The notes beneath the pieces are model-generated. The model did no database searches and was not told the DNA's origin. It was given only the letters and a program-made list of their open reading frames with translations. DNA of 64,000 bases from Rattus norvegicus (lineage: Eukaryota > Chordata > Mammalia > Rodentia > Muridae), in contig NC_086028.1 of NCBI RefSeq assembly GCF_036323735.1, positions 25,589,001 to 25,653,000 on the forward strand. The letters run 5' to 3'. This document shows positions 33,901-45,479 of this stretch, piece after piece (positions within the stretch are counted from its first letter, which is position 1; every line of letters starts with the position of its first letter). The position numbers and the translations under genes are program-made.

Positions 33901-35916
33901 AGCCCATGTGCCAGTTCTTAAAGAGGCAGAACGTTTAAACGCAGGCACTGATGCCAAGCAATGAATGCAGGCTTCCTTGGGCTTGGGAGTGTTGTTTTTT
34001 TTTTTTTTTATCTCTCCTTCTACTTTTTCCTTCTTAGTAAAGGAGTAAGGACTCGATTCGCTTAGGCTTGCAGACTGCGCAATGCCCAAGAATCAACCGC
34101 GCATGTATTATATATAGTAGACTAAAACAACTGTAGCTAGGAGACAAGAAGGTAAGGGTGATACCACCGCACAGCTAAGGCTGGATTGGGTTGGTTTTAG
34201 GCAGTCCCAAATTCAGACTGACCTTGGGCTCAGAGACAGACCTTCAACTTCCGATCCTCTAGCTTCCCCTCCCAAGGGCTGGGATTACAGGAATAGATGG
34301 CCAATCTAGGCAAGGTGTGGCTGGTCCTAAATTTGTTTAAAGCAAGGAGAAAAGCCGAAAATAGTTCTGTGCTCTGAGTCATTAACATCTCTGGAAGCTA
34401 TGTTTTTCTGGAATACTAAAAAAAGAAAATATGCTGTGAAGTCTTAAAGAAACGTTTATTTTTAGCTAATTAAAAATAAAAAGGTGTGGGAGAGAATATT
34501 ACTTTCTAAAAGGCGGGTTCTTCGGGCTTTTTCTCAGAGTCACAGAAAGAGAAACTCAACTGTGATAACAAGCCCAGTTGACTTTTAAGTGGATTTAACA
34601 GGCGTCCTGGCTGCCCCGTGGAAGCCACTTAGAGGACCCAGCCGCCGGGGACTGCTGGAGCCAAGCCTTGGAGGAGCTGCAAAAACTTAAAATGATGGAG
34701 TCAAGGAAGGGCGTAACGCCGGGCACTCTTCCAACCCAGTGGGGCTATTCAAAAGTTAATCAGAAACGACAGTCCCTAGGGTCTGACTCAGCTCTCATCT
34801 GAATTACCCGCAGGTCAGGTCACGAGCCCCGAAGAACTGCAACAGGCAAGCCCGTGAAACTTACGGTGCCAAAAGCCCGGACACACTTTTTCTCCGCCCA
34901 CGTTCCACCCAACAGTCTGTTCTCACCCAGACACCCACGAGAAGGGATTTCAAAACTCGCACCGAAGCGTGATCACTGCCTGAATTTCTCCCAAAGGCCT
35001 TATTTTCAGAAGCCTTTTGGTTTATTTTTAAACTAAAGATTAAGCTGCCCCCCGGGAAAAGTTTTCCTCAGAGTCAGGTGATGGTTCTTCCTCCCCACCC
35101 CCCACCTAAGAATGTATTCCCTCACGTAATTCTTTGGAAGAGAAAACAAAGGCAGGCTGAGGTACCCGGCTTTTCGATTTTTTTTTTCCCTAATTCAAGT
35201 CTTAGTGTTATTAAAAGGTCTAGCTATCCCAACACTCTAAGAATAATTAGAAAAAGTCCGAGGGAGGGGCAGATCCATGATTCCTCATCCTTATTAAAAA
35301 GTGGGAATGTTTCAAGTTTCTACTTGGGATGTGTGTAGTCCCTTCCTAGAGGGGATCCTGAAACCTACTCAATAGGAAGAGGCAAATATTTCCCCAACTA
35401 TAGTGTGAGCAACCTTGTGAGAGAGTGAGGAAATGTTTGCTTGCCTATATATAAAAATACGGTGTGACACTTGTCGAGGGGGAAAAAGTTGGGCGTAGCT
35501 TGCTTGCTAAGAAAAGGATCGATGTTTACAGTCAATGTCTGACTTCCGCTGGGGGTCACATCTCAGTGCAAACTGGAACTGCGAGTCCGGTTAGCAGATT
35601 CAAGCCCCACAAGACAAAAGCCTGAGCATGCACCACCGGTTAAACCTCACTACACAGAACCTTCACCACAGTTGCACTTAAGGGGACGACTGTAACTATC
35701 GTTCTGCCTCACGTTTTATTTCTGTCAAACTGGGTTTGGTTTCCTGGGTCAGAAACCCCAGATCGTTTATTCTGTGTCCCAAGCTTACGTTTCTACAGGA
35801 AAATAAATGGCACCGGCTACTATTTTCTTTACACCCTTCCTGCTCGTAGCAGCCGTTCTGAATCGATTTAAACGCAACGCTGGGTCGACACCGTGTCTTC
35901 AATTGCCAGCTCTTAC
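33690..35916 (-). other. Interval between the two Mat2b first exons
   Basis: 2.2 kb that is V1 promoter and V2 intron. Apart from a degraded B1 (about 34160-34320, minus) and a T-run at 33993-34009 it looks single-copy. I see no further exon. Confidence 0.6.
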
Positions 35917-35946
35917 CTGTTCCATGTCCTCCGGCATCTCAGGCAT
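35917..35946 (-). CDS. Mat2b: Mat2b alternative first coding exon (isoform V2)
   Basis: Reads MPEMPEDMEQ and then a canonical donor GTAAG (complement of 35912-35916), phase 0, so it can join exon 2 (EEVNIP...) exactly as V1 exon 1 does. This matches the known MAT2B V2 N-terminus and gives a 323-residue protein. It lies 2.2 kb upstream of the V1 exon, so V2 must come from a separate upstream promoter or an upstream start that skips the V1 exon. Its 5' UTR limit is not visible. Confidence 0.93.
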
Positions 35947-36190
35947 GATTCCAGAACTATTTTGGGGGAAACGCAGCGAGAGGAATCTGGGCGTCTGGCT
36001 TCTCTGGCCGGGTTTTTTGTTCGCTCCGCCCGCACGGAGCACACGGACGCCAAGAAACGTGAGGTGCAGCTCCGCTTGACCTTTTAAATTAGCATTTTCC
36101 TTCCCAATCCTGGAATCTCGTGCAGCTTTTCACAGTGCAGTAAGCTAGCCGCTGATTCCTCCTGCTAGTTTTGAAACTACCCAATGAGAA
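35947..36190 (-). promoter_or_regulatory. Mat2b: Mat2b V2 upstream region, candidate second promoter
   Basis: Sequence upstream of the V2 exon is locally CpG-enriched (35970-36060, with CTCCGCCCGCACGG) and has a CCAAT element on the plus strand near 36180. It differs from the V1 promoter in lacking a strong CpG island, suggesting distinct regulation. Transcription start unknown. Confidence 0.5.
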
Positions 36191-36740
36191 GTTTCGTGTT
36201 TAATTGCAAGTCAAGAGAGGATCCGTAACTAAAATCCATATGGCAGAACTAAGTAAAACAAACAAACCAACCCTGCAATTCCCTGGTAGAACTTGTTGAC
36301 TTTCTCTCTTGTAGAAAGACAAGAAGGAGCCAAACGGTTGGGAAGCACACTGAGCAATCGATTCCTGTTGTGAAATATTATACACGTTTCGCACCTTCCA
36401 GTAACGGAAACTTCAGTAAAACTCCCCATTGCCTTCTTTTTTTTTTTTTTTTAGCTTAACGATTTCAAATGCCAATTTAAAAGCTCTGGTGGTAACAATA
36501 TATAGTTCTGGTCATTTCCATTAACTGTGTTTTGCTTAAACTTAGCCAAGCATTAAATACTGCTGATCAGTAAGTACAGCCATATTCTAGGAGTGAAGCA
36601 CAGACAGCTATTTTTAGGAATTTCAAGGACGTTTTAGGCTTATTGCGGCTTTGAGACACTGGGTTTATGGCATTGCACAATTTTACTTTTAAAATCAACA
36701 GAAGCTAGTATTGAAACTGTGCTTTAAAATATCACTCTGC
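36191..36740. other. Intergenic just upstream of Mat2b V2
   Basis: Unique-looking, with a T-run at 36436-36454. No gene seen. Confidence 0.4.
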
Positions 36741-36860
36741 GAGTGGTGGCACATACCTTTAAACCAGCCCTCAGAAGGGCAACATCTCTTTAAGTTCCAG
36801 ACCTGCCTGGGCTACAGATGGAGTGTCAGACCTACACAGAAAAACCATTATCTTGTGGGG
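36740..36860 (+). mobile_element. B1-like SINE, degraded
   Basis: GAGTGGTGGCACATACCTTT...GGGCTACAGATGGAGTGTCA. Confidence 0.5.
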
Positions 36861-36967
36861 GTGAGGGACACCACGCAGCTGAACAGTCTAGTCAGAGGAC
36901 ATGTGGCCCAAAGACAAGCAGTAGGAGGCATTCAAAGTATCCAACAAAGGTCAAGAAGTTGGAGGAA

Positions 36968-37043
36968 GGGGGTTGGGGATTTGGCTCAGTGGTAGAGCAC
37001 TTGCCTAGCAAGCGCAAGGCCCTGCGTTCGGTCCCCAGCTCCA

Positions 37044-37136
<93 letters not shown>

Positions 37137-37151
37137 GGAAGGAAGAAAGAA

Positions 37152-37182
<31 letters not shown>

Positions 37183-37287
37183 AAGAAAGAAAGAAAGAAA
37201 GAGAAGAAAGAAAGAAAGAAAGAGAAAGAGAGAGAGAGAAAGAAAGAAAGAGAGAGAAAGAGAGAGAGAAAGAAAGAGGAAGGAAAA
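36968..37287 (+). mobile_element. ID element with 245-base purine tail and perfect 12-base TSD
   Basis: ID body 36968-37042 (one base differs in the B box, GCGTTCGG). It is followed by (GAAA)n/(GA)n/(GGAA)n purine sequence to 37287. The 12-base duplication TTGGAGGAAGGG brackets body and tail (36959-36970 and 37288-37299), showing that the microsatellite grew from the retroposon tail. Confidence 0.95.
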
Positions 37288-37419
37288 TTGGAGGAAGGGT
37301 GTTGGAAAGCGTTGTTGTAAAAATATAAAAAATAAAAGGGGTATCTTTTATCCCCCACTAGGTCCGACACCATAGTGCCCCCAAAGTATCTGCTGGATAT
37401 CTTAATTCTCAGTCAGCAA

Positions 37420-37925
37420 AGCCTCTCACCCGCTTTGCTCCATCCCATATCACACTGCCAAAGGCCTCTCTCTGAGCCTGGCAGCAATCTCTCTACCTAG
37501 CTAGTTCCCAAGGCAGGTTTCCATGCCAGAAACACACATCCCAACTCTGTGGTGGCCCGCCGCACACTTTCTCACACTTAAATCGCTATATCAAAGAACA
37601 CACAACACAATAACCTTTGGCCCAATTGATAAGATATAATTGCCCACCTAAACATACAATGCCCAATACAAATCCATCCCTTAAAAACATTCGTAACAAC
37701 CTGTAAAGGTAGAGCGTGCGTGGACTTAATGCCACTTGCCATATTGTCCTGCCACGGCTTCTCTCCCTGTCCCTCCTGTCTCTTCGTCCTTCCCGACCCA
37801 GTCTCTTCCTCTTCCTTCAAAATTTTCTCTCTCCCATCCTTCCTTCTCGTCCAATGACTGGCCTTCTTCTATCTTGTACCTGCCTCACCTGTGACATCAT
37901 CCGACAGGAAAGGTGTTACATTTAA
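37420..37925. mobile_element. LTR-like repeat, copy A
   Basis: Shares CATCCCTTAAAAACATTCGT, TAACAACCTGT and a pyrimidine-rich CTTCCTTCTCGTCCAA block with 50165-50330, in the same order. Probably an ERV LTR of a rodent family; name not recognised. Confidence 0.55.
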
Positions 37926-38222
37926 ATACATATCTTACTGATTAGTCCTATCAAAACTCAAAAGTTACAATATCAAGCAAAAATATAGGGTGATTATCTT
38001 CAAGTATCTCAGATACAACAGTGAAACTAAAACCACCAACTTTTATTTGATAAATTGAAATTCCTCAAAGTGAACCACTTCTGCTTAGTAAAAGAGACTA
38101 TTAATAAAATAAATTCAAGTCAACTACAGTCTGGAAAAAATAGTTTGAATACATATAACTGAAGAGAACATACACTGAACATTTAAAGAACTGTAGCTCA
38201 GTAATTCGAAAAGGCAATTTTT

Positions 38223-39858
38223 ATTGGATATTTTATTTTATTTACATTTCAAATGATATTCCCTTTCCCGGTTTCCCAGACATAAGCCTCCTGTCCCATC
38301 CCTCTCCCCTTCTTCTATAAAGGTGTTCCCCTCCCCATCCACCCTCACTTCCCCCACCCCCTACACTGGGGGTTCAACCTTGGCAGAACAAAGGGCTTCT
38401 CCTTCCATTGGTACCTAACAAGGCCTTCCTTGGCTACATAAACAGTTGGAGCCATGGGGTCAGCCCATGTATACTCTTTGGGTAATGGTTTAGTCCCTGG
38501 GAGCTCTGGTTGGTTGGCATTGTTCTTATGGGGTTGCAAGGCCCTTCAGCTCTTTCAGTACTTTCTCTGATTCCTTCAACAGGGGGTTCCGTTCTCAGTT
38601 CAGTGGTTTGCTGCCAGCACTCATCTCTGTATTTGACATGCTCTGGCTGTGTCTCTCAGGAGATGTCTATATTGGGTTCCTGTCAGCATGCCCTTCTTAG
38701 CTTCATCAATCTTATCTAGTCTCGGTAGCTGTATATATATGGGGCACATGTGAGGCAGGCTCTGAATGGCCATTCCTTCAGGCTCTGCTCCAAACTTTGC
38801 TTTCATATCCGCTCCTATGAATATTTTTGTTCCCCCTTTTAAGAAGAACTGAAGCATCCACACTTTGGTCATCCTTCTTCTTGAGCTTCATGTGATCTGT
38901 GGATTGTATCTTGGCTAATTCGAGCTTTGGGGCTAATATCCATTTATCAGTGAGTATATACCATGTGTGTTTTTCTGTGATTGGGTTACCTCATTCAGGA
39001 TGATATTTTCTAGTTCAATTCATTTGCCTATGAATTTTATGAAGTCATTGTTTTAAATAGCTGAGTAATATTTCATTGTGTAGGTGTACCACATTTTCTG
39101 AATCCATTCCTCTGTTGAAGGGCATCTGGGTTCTTTCCAGCTTCTGGCTATTATAAATAAGGCTGCTATGAACATAGTGGAGCATGTGTCTTTATTGTAT
39201 GTTGGAGCATCTTTTGGGTATATGCCTAGGAGAGGTATAGCTGAATCCTCAGGTAGTGGAATGTCCAATTTTCTGAGGAACCTCCAGACTGATTTCCAGA
39301 ATGGTTGTACCAGTTTGCAATCCCACCAACAATGGAGGAGTGTTCTTCTTTCTCCACATCCTTGCCAGCATCTGTTGTCACCTGATATTTGATCTTAGCC
39401 ATTCTGACTGGTGTGAGGTGGAATCTCAGGGTTGTTTTGATTTGCATTTCCCTAATGAGTAAGGATGTTGAACATTTCTTTAGGTACTTCTCAACCATTC
39501 AATATTCCTCAGCTGAGAATTCTTTGTTTAGCTCGGTACCCCATTTTTAATAGAGTTATTTGGCTCTCTGGAGTCTAACTTCTTGAGTTCTTTGTATATT
39601 TTGGATATTAGCCCTCTATCAGATGTAGGATGGGTAAAGATCTTTTCCTAATCTGTTGGTTGCCATTTTGTCCTAATAACAGTGTCCTTTGCCTTACAGA
39701 AGCTTTGCAGTTTTATGAGGTCCCATTTGTCGATTTTTGATCTTAGACTATAAGCCATTGGTGTTCTGTTCAGGAAAGTTTCCCCAGTGCCCATGTGATC
39801 ATATTCTTCCCCACTTTTTCTTCTATTAGTTTGAGTGTATCTGGTTTGATGTGGAGGT
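38223..39858 (-). mobile_element. 5'-truncated L1: ORF2 C-terminus plus 3' UTR
   Basis: The minus strand encodes recognisable L1 ORF2 C-terminal pieces: KCSTSLLIREMQIKTTLRFH, IPLLGIYPKDAP and WIQKMWYTYTMKYYSAI. They are broken by frameshifts and a stop upstream (DKWDLIKLQSFCKAKDT). The 3' UTR and A-rich end lie to the left. A near-perfect 15-base TSD (GAAAA[G/A]GCAATTTTT, 38208-38222 and 39859-39873) flanks it. Confidence 0.92.
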
Positions 39859-39873
39859 GAAAAAGCAATTTTT

Positions 39874-40500
39874 TAATTGCATTTTTTATTTACATTTTAA
39901 ATGTTATCCCATTTCCCAGTTTCCTCTCCAGGAACCCCTATCCCACCTCAACCCCCACCTGCTTCTATGAGGGTGTTCCCTCACCTACCCACCCACTCCC
40001 TCCCACCTCCCTACCCTGAAAGTCTCCTACACTGGAGCATCAAGCCTTGACTAGACCAAGGACCTCTCCTCCCACTGATGCCTCACAAGGCCATCCTCTG
40101 CTACATATGCAGATGGAGCCATAGGTTCATCCCTGTGTTTTCCTGGGATGGTGGTTTAGTCCCTGGGAGCTCTGGGGCGTCTGGTTGGTTGATATTGTGT
40201 TCTTCTTATGGGGTTGCAAACTCCTTCAGCAACTTCCATCCTTTCTCTAGCTCCTCTGTAGGGACCCTGTTCTCAGTGCAATGGTTGGCTGTGAGCATCT
40301 GCCTCTGTATTTGTAAGGCTCTGGCAGAGCCTCTCAAGAGACAGCTATATCAGGCTCCTGTCAGCATGCTCTCCTTGGCATCTGCAATATTGTCTGGGTT
40401 TGGTGGCTGTATGTGGGATGCATCCCCATGTGGGGCAGTCACTGGATGGTTTTTCAGTTTCTGCTCCACACTTCATCTTTGTATTTTTAAACAGAAAAAA
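39874..40500 (-). mobile_element. Second L1 3' UTR fragment, same orientation
   Basis: Repeats the L1 3' UTR layout of the neighbouring element: TTTACATTTTAAATGTTATC, GGAGCATCAAGCC, GGTTTAGTCCCTGGGAGCTC, GTATGTGGGATGCATCCCC. It lies directly against the TSD of the first L1. Confidence 0.9.
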
Positions 40501-40544
40501 ATTTTGCTAGACATCTCAAAGGAAAACACAGGAATGACCACGTC

Positions 40545-40910
40545 TTAGTGTTATATTGCTATGAAGAGACACCATGACCATGGCAACTCTTATAGAGGAA
40601 AACATTTAATTGGAGCTGGTTTATAGGTTCAGAGCTTCAGTCCAGTATCAGACGACTGATGGCATGTTTTACACACAGGCAGACATGGTACTAAGAGAAG
40701 CCTGAGAGTTCTACATCTAGGTAGCAGGCACCAGGAAGAGAGAGAGAGTGACACTGGGCCTTCCGGACTTGAGCTTCTGACACCTCAAAGCCCACCCTCA
40801 ATGACAGACTTCCTCCAAATAAGGCCTCACCCACTCCAACAAGGCCAGTGCTACAGTAGCACCACTCCCTTTGAGTTTATGGGGGGACATTTTTCATTTA
40901 CACCACCACT
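40545..40910 (-). mobile_element. Rodent interspersed repeat (same family as 1051-1460), antisense
   Basis: ATTGCTATGAAGAGACACCA, ACATTTAATTGGAGCTGG, GAGAGTTCTACATCTAGG and CCAACAAGGCC: the reverse complement of the family blocks at 1051-1460 and 63081-63443. Confidence 0.75.
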
Positions 40911-41180
40911 GGCCAATAAGCACATAACACAAGTTTTCCATGTCATAGGTGTCCTAATAAGGCGATAAGGATTCATGCACAGAGCTCAACAACTGTACTC
41001 TGAATCAGACAAATGAGCAGCTACTGAATTATATGGTAAGACTAGAAGGTAAGAGTAAGTTTGTGTCGCTCTCGTGGTTCAACTCCCCATTCATGGTAAT
41101 AAGAGAGTAGCTTTGTTTCTAAGGAAGGCAATGCTTCTCCAGCAACTTGATCTTCTACCTTCAAGAAATGAAGGATGGGG

Positions 41181-41261
41181 GGTTGGGGATTTAGCTCAGT
41201 GGTAGAGCGCTTGCCTAGCAAGCACAAGGCCCTGGGTTCGGTCCCCAGCTCCGAAAAAAAA

Positions 41262-41308
<47 letters not shown>

Positions 41309-41321
41309 GAAGGAAGGAAGG
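41181..41321 (+). mobile_element. ID element with (GAAA)n tail and perfect 18-base TSD, inserted at a B2 5' end
   Basis: Near-consensus ID body with A box and B box (GGGTTCGGTCCCC), then (GAAA)n/(GGAA)n. The duplication AAGAAATGAAGGATGGGG occurs at 41163-41180 and 41322-41339; the right copy runs into the B2 head. Confidence 0.96.
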
Positions 41322-41335
41322 AAGAAATGAAGGAT

Positions 41336-41518
41336 GGGGCTGGAGAGATGGCTCAGCAGTTAAGAGCACTGACTGCTCTTCCTAGAGGTCATGAGTTCAA
41401 TTCCTAGGAACCACGTGGTGGCTCACAACCATCTGTAATGAGCTCTGATGCCCTCTTCTGGTGTGTCTGAAGACAGCTACAGTGTACTCATACACATTAA
41501 ATAAATAAAACATTTAAA
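41336..41518 (+). mobile_element. B2 SINE
   Basis: GGGGCTGGAGAGATGGCTCA, CTGACTGCTCTTCCTAGAGG, GATGCCCTCTTCTGGTGTGT, CTACAGTGTACTCATACAC, then an AATAAATAAAAC tail. Close to consensus. Confidence 0.95.
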
Positions 41519-42157
41519 AAAAGAGAGCGTTTACCCCATCCATGAAGACTAATACCTGGGTAGTTGTAGCTGCTTAATTCCACCATGCATGTTCCTGTGG
41601 GGAAGGAGGCATGTGTGCCAGTATGTGTGTGCACATGTGTGTGCATGTTTAAGTCAGAGTTTAACTTGTAGGAGCTGCTTTTCTTCTTCTATTTGGATCT
41701 AGGTGAGTGAACTCAGGTTCTCAGGCTTCACGGCAAGCACTTTTACCGACCAAGGCATCCCACAGGGCACCATCATCTAATTAAAAAAAAGGCATGAAAT
41801 TTGAAATAAACCTAACAATTGTCAGCGGATAAATGGATAAATTCTGGTTCATCCAGACTGGGAATATTACTTAGGAATACAAAGAAATAAACTGTAGTAA
41901 TGAATCTGAATCATTTCTCTGAGTGAATGAAGAAGACACAGAGAATGTGATTCCAAAAGAGGTGAATGTGAAAGGCATGATCTTGTGTTGGTGAAAGAGT
42001 AGGGATTGGCAGGGAAGCCTAAGTGAACTTTCTGGGGAATGAACTCTATCAGTCTCCATAGAGGGCAAATTGCAAGAATGCCATTTACTAGAACTCATGT
42101 TATAACACATCTGCTTATTTTACTCTGTTGCTATGTAGTTTATATCCAAGTTATTAT

Positions 42158-42275
42158 TTTATAAGACAGGGTCTCCATATAAAGCCAGGCTGGCCTTGAA
42201 CTTACATCTTCCTGCCTCAGACTTCCAAGTGCTGGAATTAAACATGTGCACAGCCACACATGGCTAGACCTACAT
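42158..42275 (-). mobile_element. B1 SINE (antisense, 3' part)
   Basis: AAGACAGGGTCTCCATATAA...GGCTGGCCTTGAACTTAC...CTTCCAAGTGCTGGAATTAA. Confidence 0.8.
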
Positions 42276-42774
42276 TTAAAAATAATACTAATTATATTTT
42301 GGATTCTTCAAGTCACAACTTTAGACTCAGTCAACATTTTTCTGAAATATTACCCATTGTACTGATAATTGAGTAATAAAATAAATGGACAATCGATTTC
42401 TAAATCCATTTGGACCTAAACACAATGTCAAAATATGCTTTCCTTTACAGGGTATAAACATATTTTCAAGTTTGAAAGGTATCTTTAAGTTGTTATGATA
42501 GACTAAAGCTAAAATCCAATGTTTTCCTTTCTTCTTGTTACAAGTTTTGAGCTTCTACAAAGATGTTCGAATGAAATGAGTGCAATCTAACAATTTCTCC
42601 TTTGAATCTCCATACGGCATTCCTCATTTAAACCAAAACATAGGCTAGTCAGGTGGGCCGAGTAATGGTGTTTGCCACCAACGTGATGTGAATTAGACCC
42701 TGGAGAATCAACTCTTACAAATTATCTCCTGGCTGCCATAAGTATGCCATGGTACAAGTGCAAGAGAACGTGCG

Positions 42775-42952
42775 CGCACACGCACACAGACACAGACACA
42801 CACACACACATACATGCACACACATACATACATACATACACACACATGCACACACATACATACATACATACATACACACACATACATACATACACACACA
42901 TGCACACACATACATACATACACATGCATGTACACACACACAAATATATATT
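42775..42952. repeat. (CA)n/(CATA)n compound microsatellite
   Basis: Alternating CACACA and CATACATA blocks with GCATG interruptions, intergenic. Confidence 0.93.
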
Positions 42953-43036
42953 AGTAACGCTGCTACTAGTGATCTTGCTACACCAATATGTTGACTAGAG
43001 TCGTACACTCTATTCGAATATGAATCATGTTGAATG

Positions 43037-43039
<3 letters not shown>

Positions 43040-43075
<36 letters not shown>
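43040..43075. repeat. (CTG)12 trinucleotide repeat
   Basis: Twelve uninterrupted CTG units (CAG on the minus strand), about 3.2 kb beyond the proposed Hmmr 3' end. Not in any recognised exon. Confidence 0.97.
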
Positions 43076-43076
<1 letters not shown>

Positions 43077-43589
43077 CAATTTGAGGTGAGTATCCAAGGG
43101 CAGGACTAATAAACTGAGCTTACCAAAAAAACAGGGTTCTAGGATCTCATTTTGAAGGTTTATCATTCTGTGTTTTAACCACCAGCAACCCTGGTACTTG
43201 GCACTTTCTATAAATGGCTTCTGTCAGCAATGGGCAGTGGCAGCACAGAGCAATAGGCTATGGCACCTCCTGCTGTTACAAGCTTCAGAGTTCATGGCTA
43301 CTGGGATCCTTAACCCTAGAGTGACGTGTTAAAGTTCGTGCACCGATTCCTTAACCTGTAAGTCTTGGTAGCTTTCTGGGACAGCCCACATGTCTGTTCA
43401 ATACTTTGTTTTAACTTTATATGTATGGGTATCTTGTCTGCATCTTTGTCTGTATGCCACACGTGTGCAGTGCCTGTGAGAGTCAGAAGGGTCCACAGGA
43501 CCATAGGAGCTAGACAGTTATTAGCTGCCATGCAGGCAGTGGACTTGAACTCAGGTCCAGCTGGTGCTCTTTTTTTTTTCCCTTAGGAA

Positions 43590-43590
43590 G

Positions 43591-43648
<58 letters not shown>

Positions 43649-43652
43649 TTTT
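43590..43652. repeat. (AT)n microsatellite
   Basis: Pure TA alternation with one G interruption (TATATGTATA), directly beside the L1 3' end at 43655. Confidence 0.95.
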
Positions 43653-43945
43653 AACTTGAGTATTTCTTATTTACATTTCGAGTGTTATTCCCTTTCCTGG
43701 TTTCCGGGCCAACATCCCCCTAATACCTCCCCCTCCCCTTCTTGATGGGTGTTCCCCTCCCCATCCTCCCCCCATTGCCACCCTCCCCCCAACAATCATG
43801 TTCAGTCTTAGCAGGACCCAGGGCTTCCCCTTACACTGATGATCTTACTAGGCTATTCATTGCTACCTATGAAGTCAGAGTCCAGGGTCAGTCCATGTAT
43901 AGTCTTTAGGTAGTGGCTTAGTCCCTGGATCAGCTGGTGCTCTTA
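43653..43945 (-). mobile_element. L1 3' UTR fragment
   Basis: TTATTTACATTTCGAGTG, TTCCCTTTCCTGGTTTCC, GGTGTTCCCCTCCCCATCC and TAGTGGCTTAGTCCCTGG, the same layout as at 38.2 kb. Confidence 0.9.
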
Positions 43946-44479
43946 ACAGAGGCTCTCTCTGGCCTTTCTCAGCTTTTACAACCCCTTTCTCTTATATTTT
44001 TGGTTATGAGCCTAGCCTTTAATGGCTGAGCCATCTCTCCAGCCCTTACAACCCTTTTCTCATCACTTCTGATCTGTCTTTTCTATCTTGGCTGTTCGAA
44101 CTCCTCTGCTACTATCCGGATGCTATTGTCACTACTCTTGTCATTGCCTTTGCCACCATCCTCTTCCTATTTCCAGCGCAACCCACTCTAAGGTTTAGGA
44201 GGAGGCAAGGAAGTGCCATTCAAGAGAAGCCTAAGCTTCAACAAACACAGAGGCAACAACCACAAATTTCTCCTCTGCATGAGGAACAGTGCCCTGCATG
44301 GTATAAATGTAACTTTCCAGATATGTGTGGAAGCAAGTATTCAGATTTACTTTGTGGCCAGCTAGGAGAACCCTAGGGATACAGGGAATAGGAAGGCCTT
44401 TTGTATAGAGGGTTAGTCTGGTACTGGTATAGATTCAAATGCTAATATTGGTCCCCAAGATCTGGCTGCGTCCAACAAG

Positions 44480-44990
44480 ATCCTCACATACACCAAATGA
44501 TGCTATGTAACCTTGCTCCCCAGGCTAATTGGAAATAAAAGGCCACAGCCTGTGATTGGGCAATAGGTAGAGGTAGGCAGGTTTTTAGTTCCCTGGCTGG
44601 GGATTGCAAGTAGAGTGGGAGGAAGACGTGAATGGAGGTGGAGGAGGTCATCATGAGAGGAGATGGACCATAAGCACGTAGCCAGGAAAAAGAGTAAGTA
44701 ACAAGAGACATTATGGCTGGGAAATAAGTTAGAGTACCTCCAAACCTGCCCACTCTAGGATTACGGTTTATAAATACGATACCTGGATTGTGTGTTTTTT
44801 ATATGGACTAGCTAGAATGCAGAATTCTTTATGCACATTTGAATCCTCAAAGCCCGCCCCATGATATAAATCCTCCAAAAAGTCAAACCTCTAATTCCTT
44901 CCCTTACAGTTTCAGGAACTGGTGACCAAGCGTTTAAATACATGGGCCTATGGGGCTGTTGTCATTCAAACCACCACAACCGGTATGCCC
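44480..44990 (-). mobile_element. LTR-like block followed by a partial interspersed repeat
   Basis: 44500-44760 resembles a rodent LTR (GGCCACAGCCTGTGATTGGG...). 44830-44985 repeats blocks of the 40545 family (CCTCAAAGCCCGCCCC, CATTCAAACCACCACA). Family names uncertain. Confidence 0.45.
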
Positions 44991-45479
44991 CCAGGGTCCT
45001 CATTTGTTTCCAGTTAGCCAACATCAAAGGATTCCATGGAAGTCAAAGTCAAGATTTGCTTTTCAGCAGAGCTAAAGAACAATCAGAAAAGTATGAAAGC
45101 ATAAACCCATGTATGCTTAAGATGTGGGTTATGATTTGCTCTCGAGTCAAAGACAAGTGTCCTACTGAAATTTCACTTAACTTAGAGAGTTCTAATAAGC
45201 CTGACAGTTCTATTGTCATGTGTGTCTAGTGTGCAATAGGGTTTGGGGTCTCTATCACTCGCCACCCATTCCTTTGAGGTAGGATGTCTCTCTGACCCTG
45301 AAACTTGCTGACTTTGTGGCTAGGCCAAAAGCCAGTGAGTCCTAGTGATTCTGTCAGCTGTCTCAGGCCTGGGGTGTCAGGTGTGCACCAGACCTGGCTT
45401 GCTAACTGGGTCCTAACAATCATCGAAGCGAATCTTCAGCTCCACATGTGCTACCTTGTAGGTGGTGTCATGTGATGTT

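Noticed and set aside
36818..37375. 185-codon Arg/Lys/Glu-rich open frame and its Ser/Leu/Phe-rich antisense
   Set aside because: Runs through the ID element and its GA-rich tail; low-complexity artefact.
40078..40548. 156-codon plus-strand frame
   Set aside because: Antisense of an L1 3' UTR; no supporting gene features.
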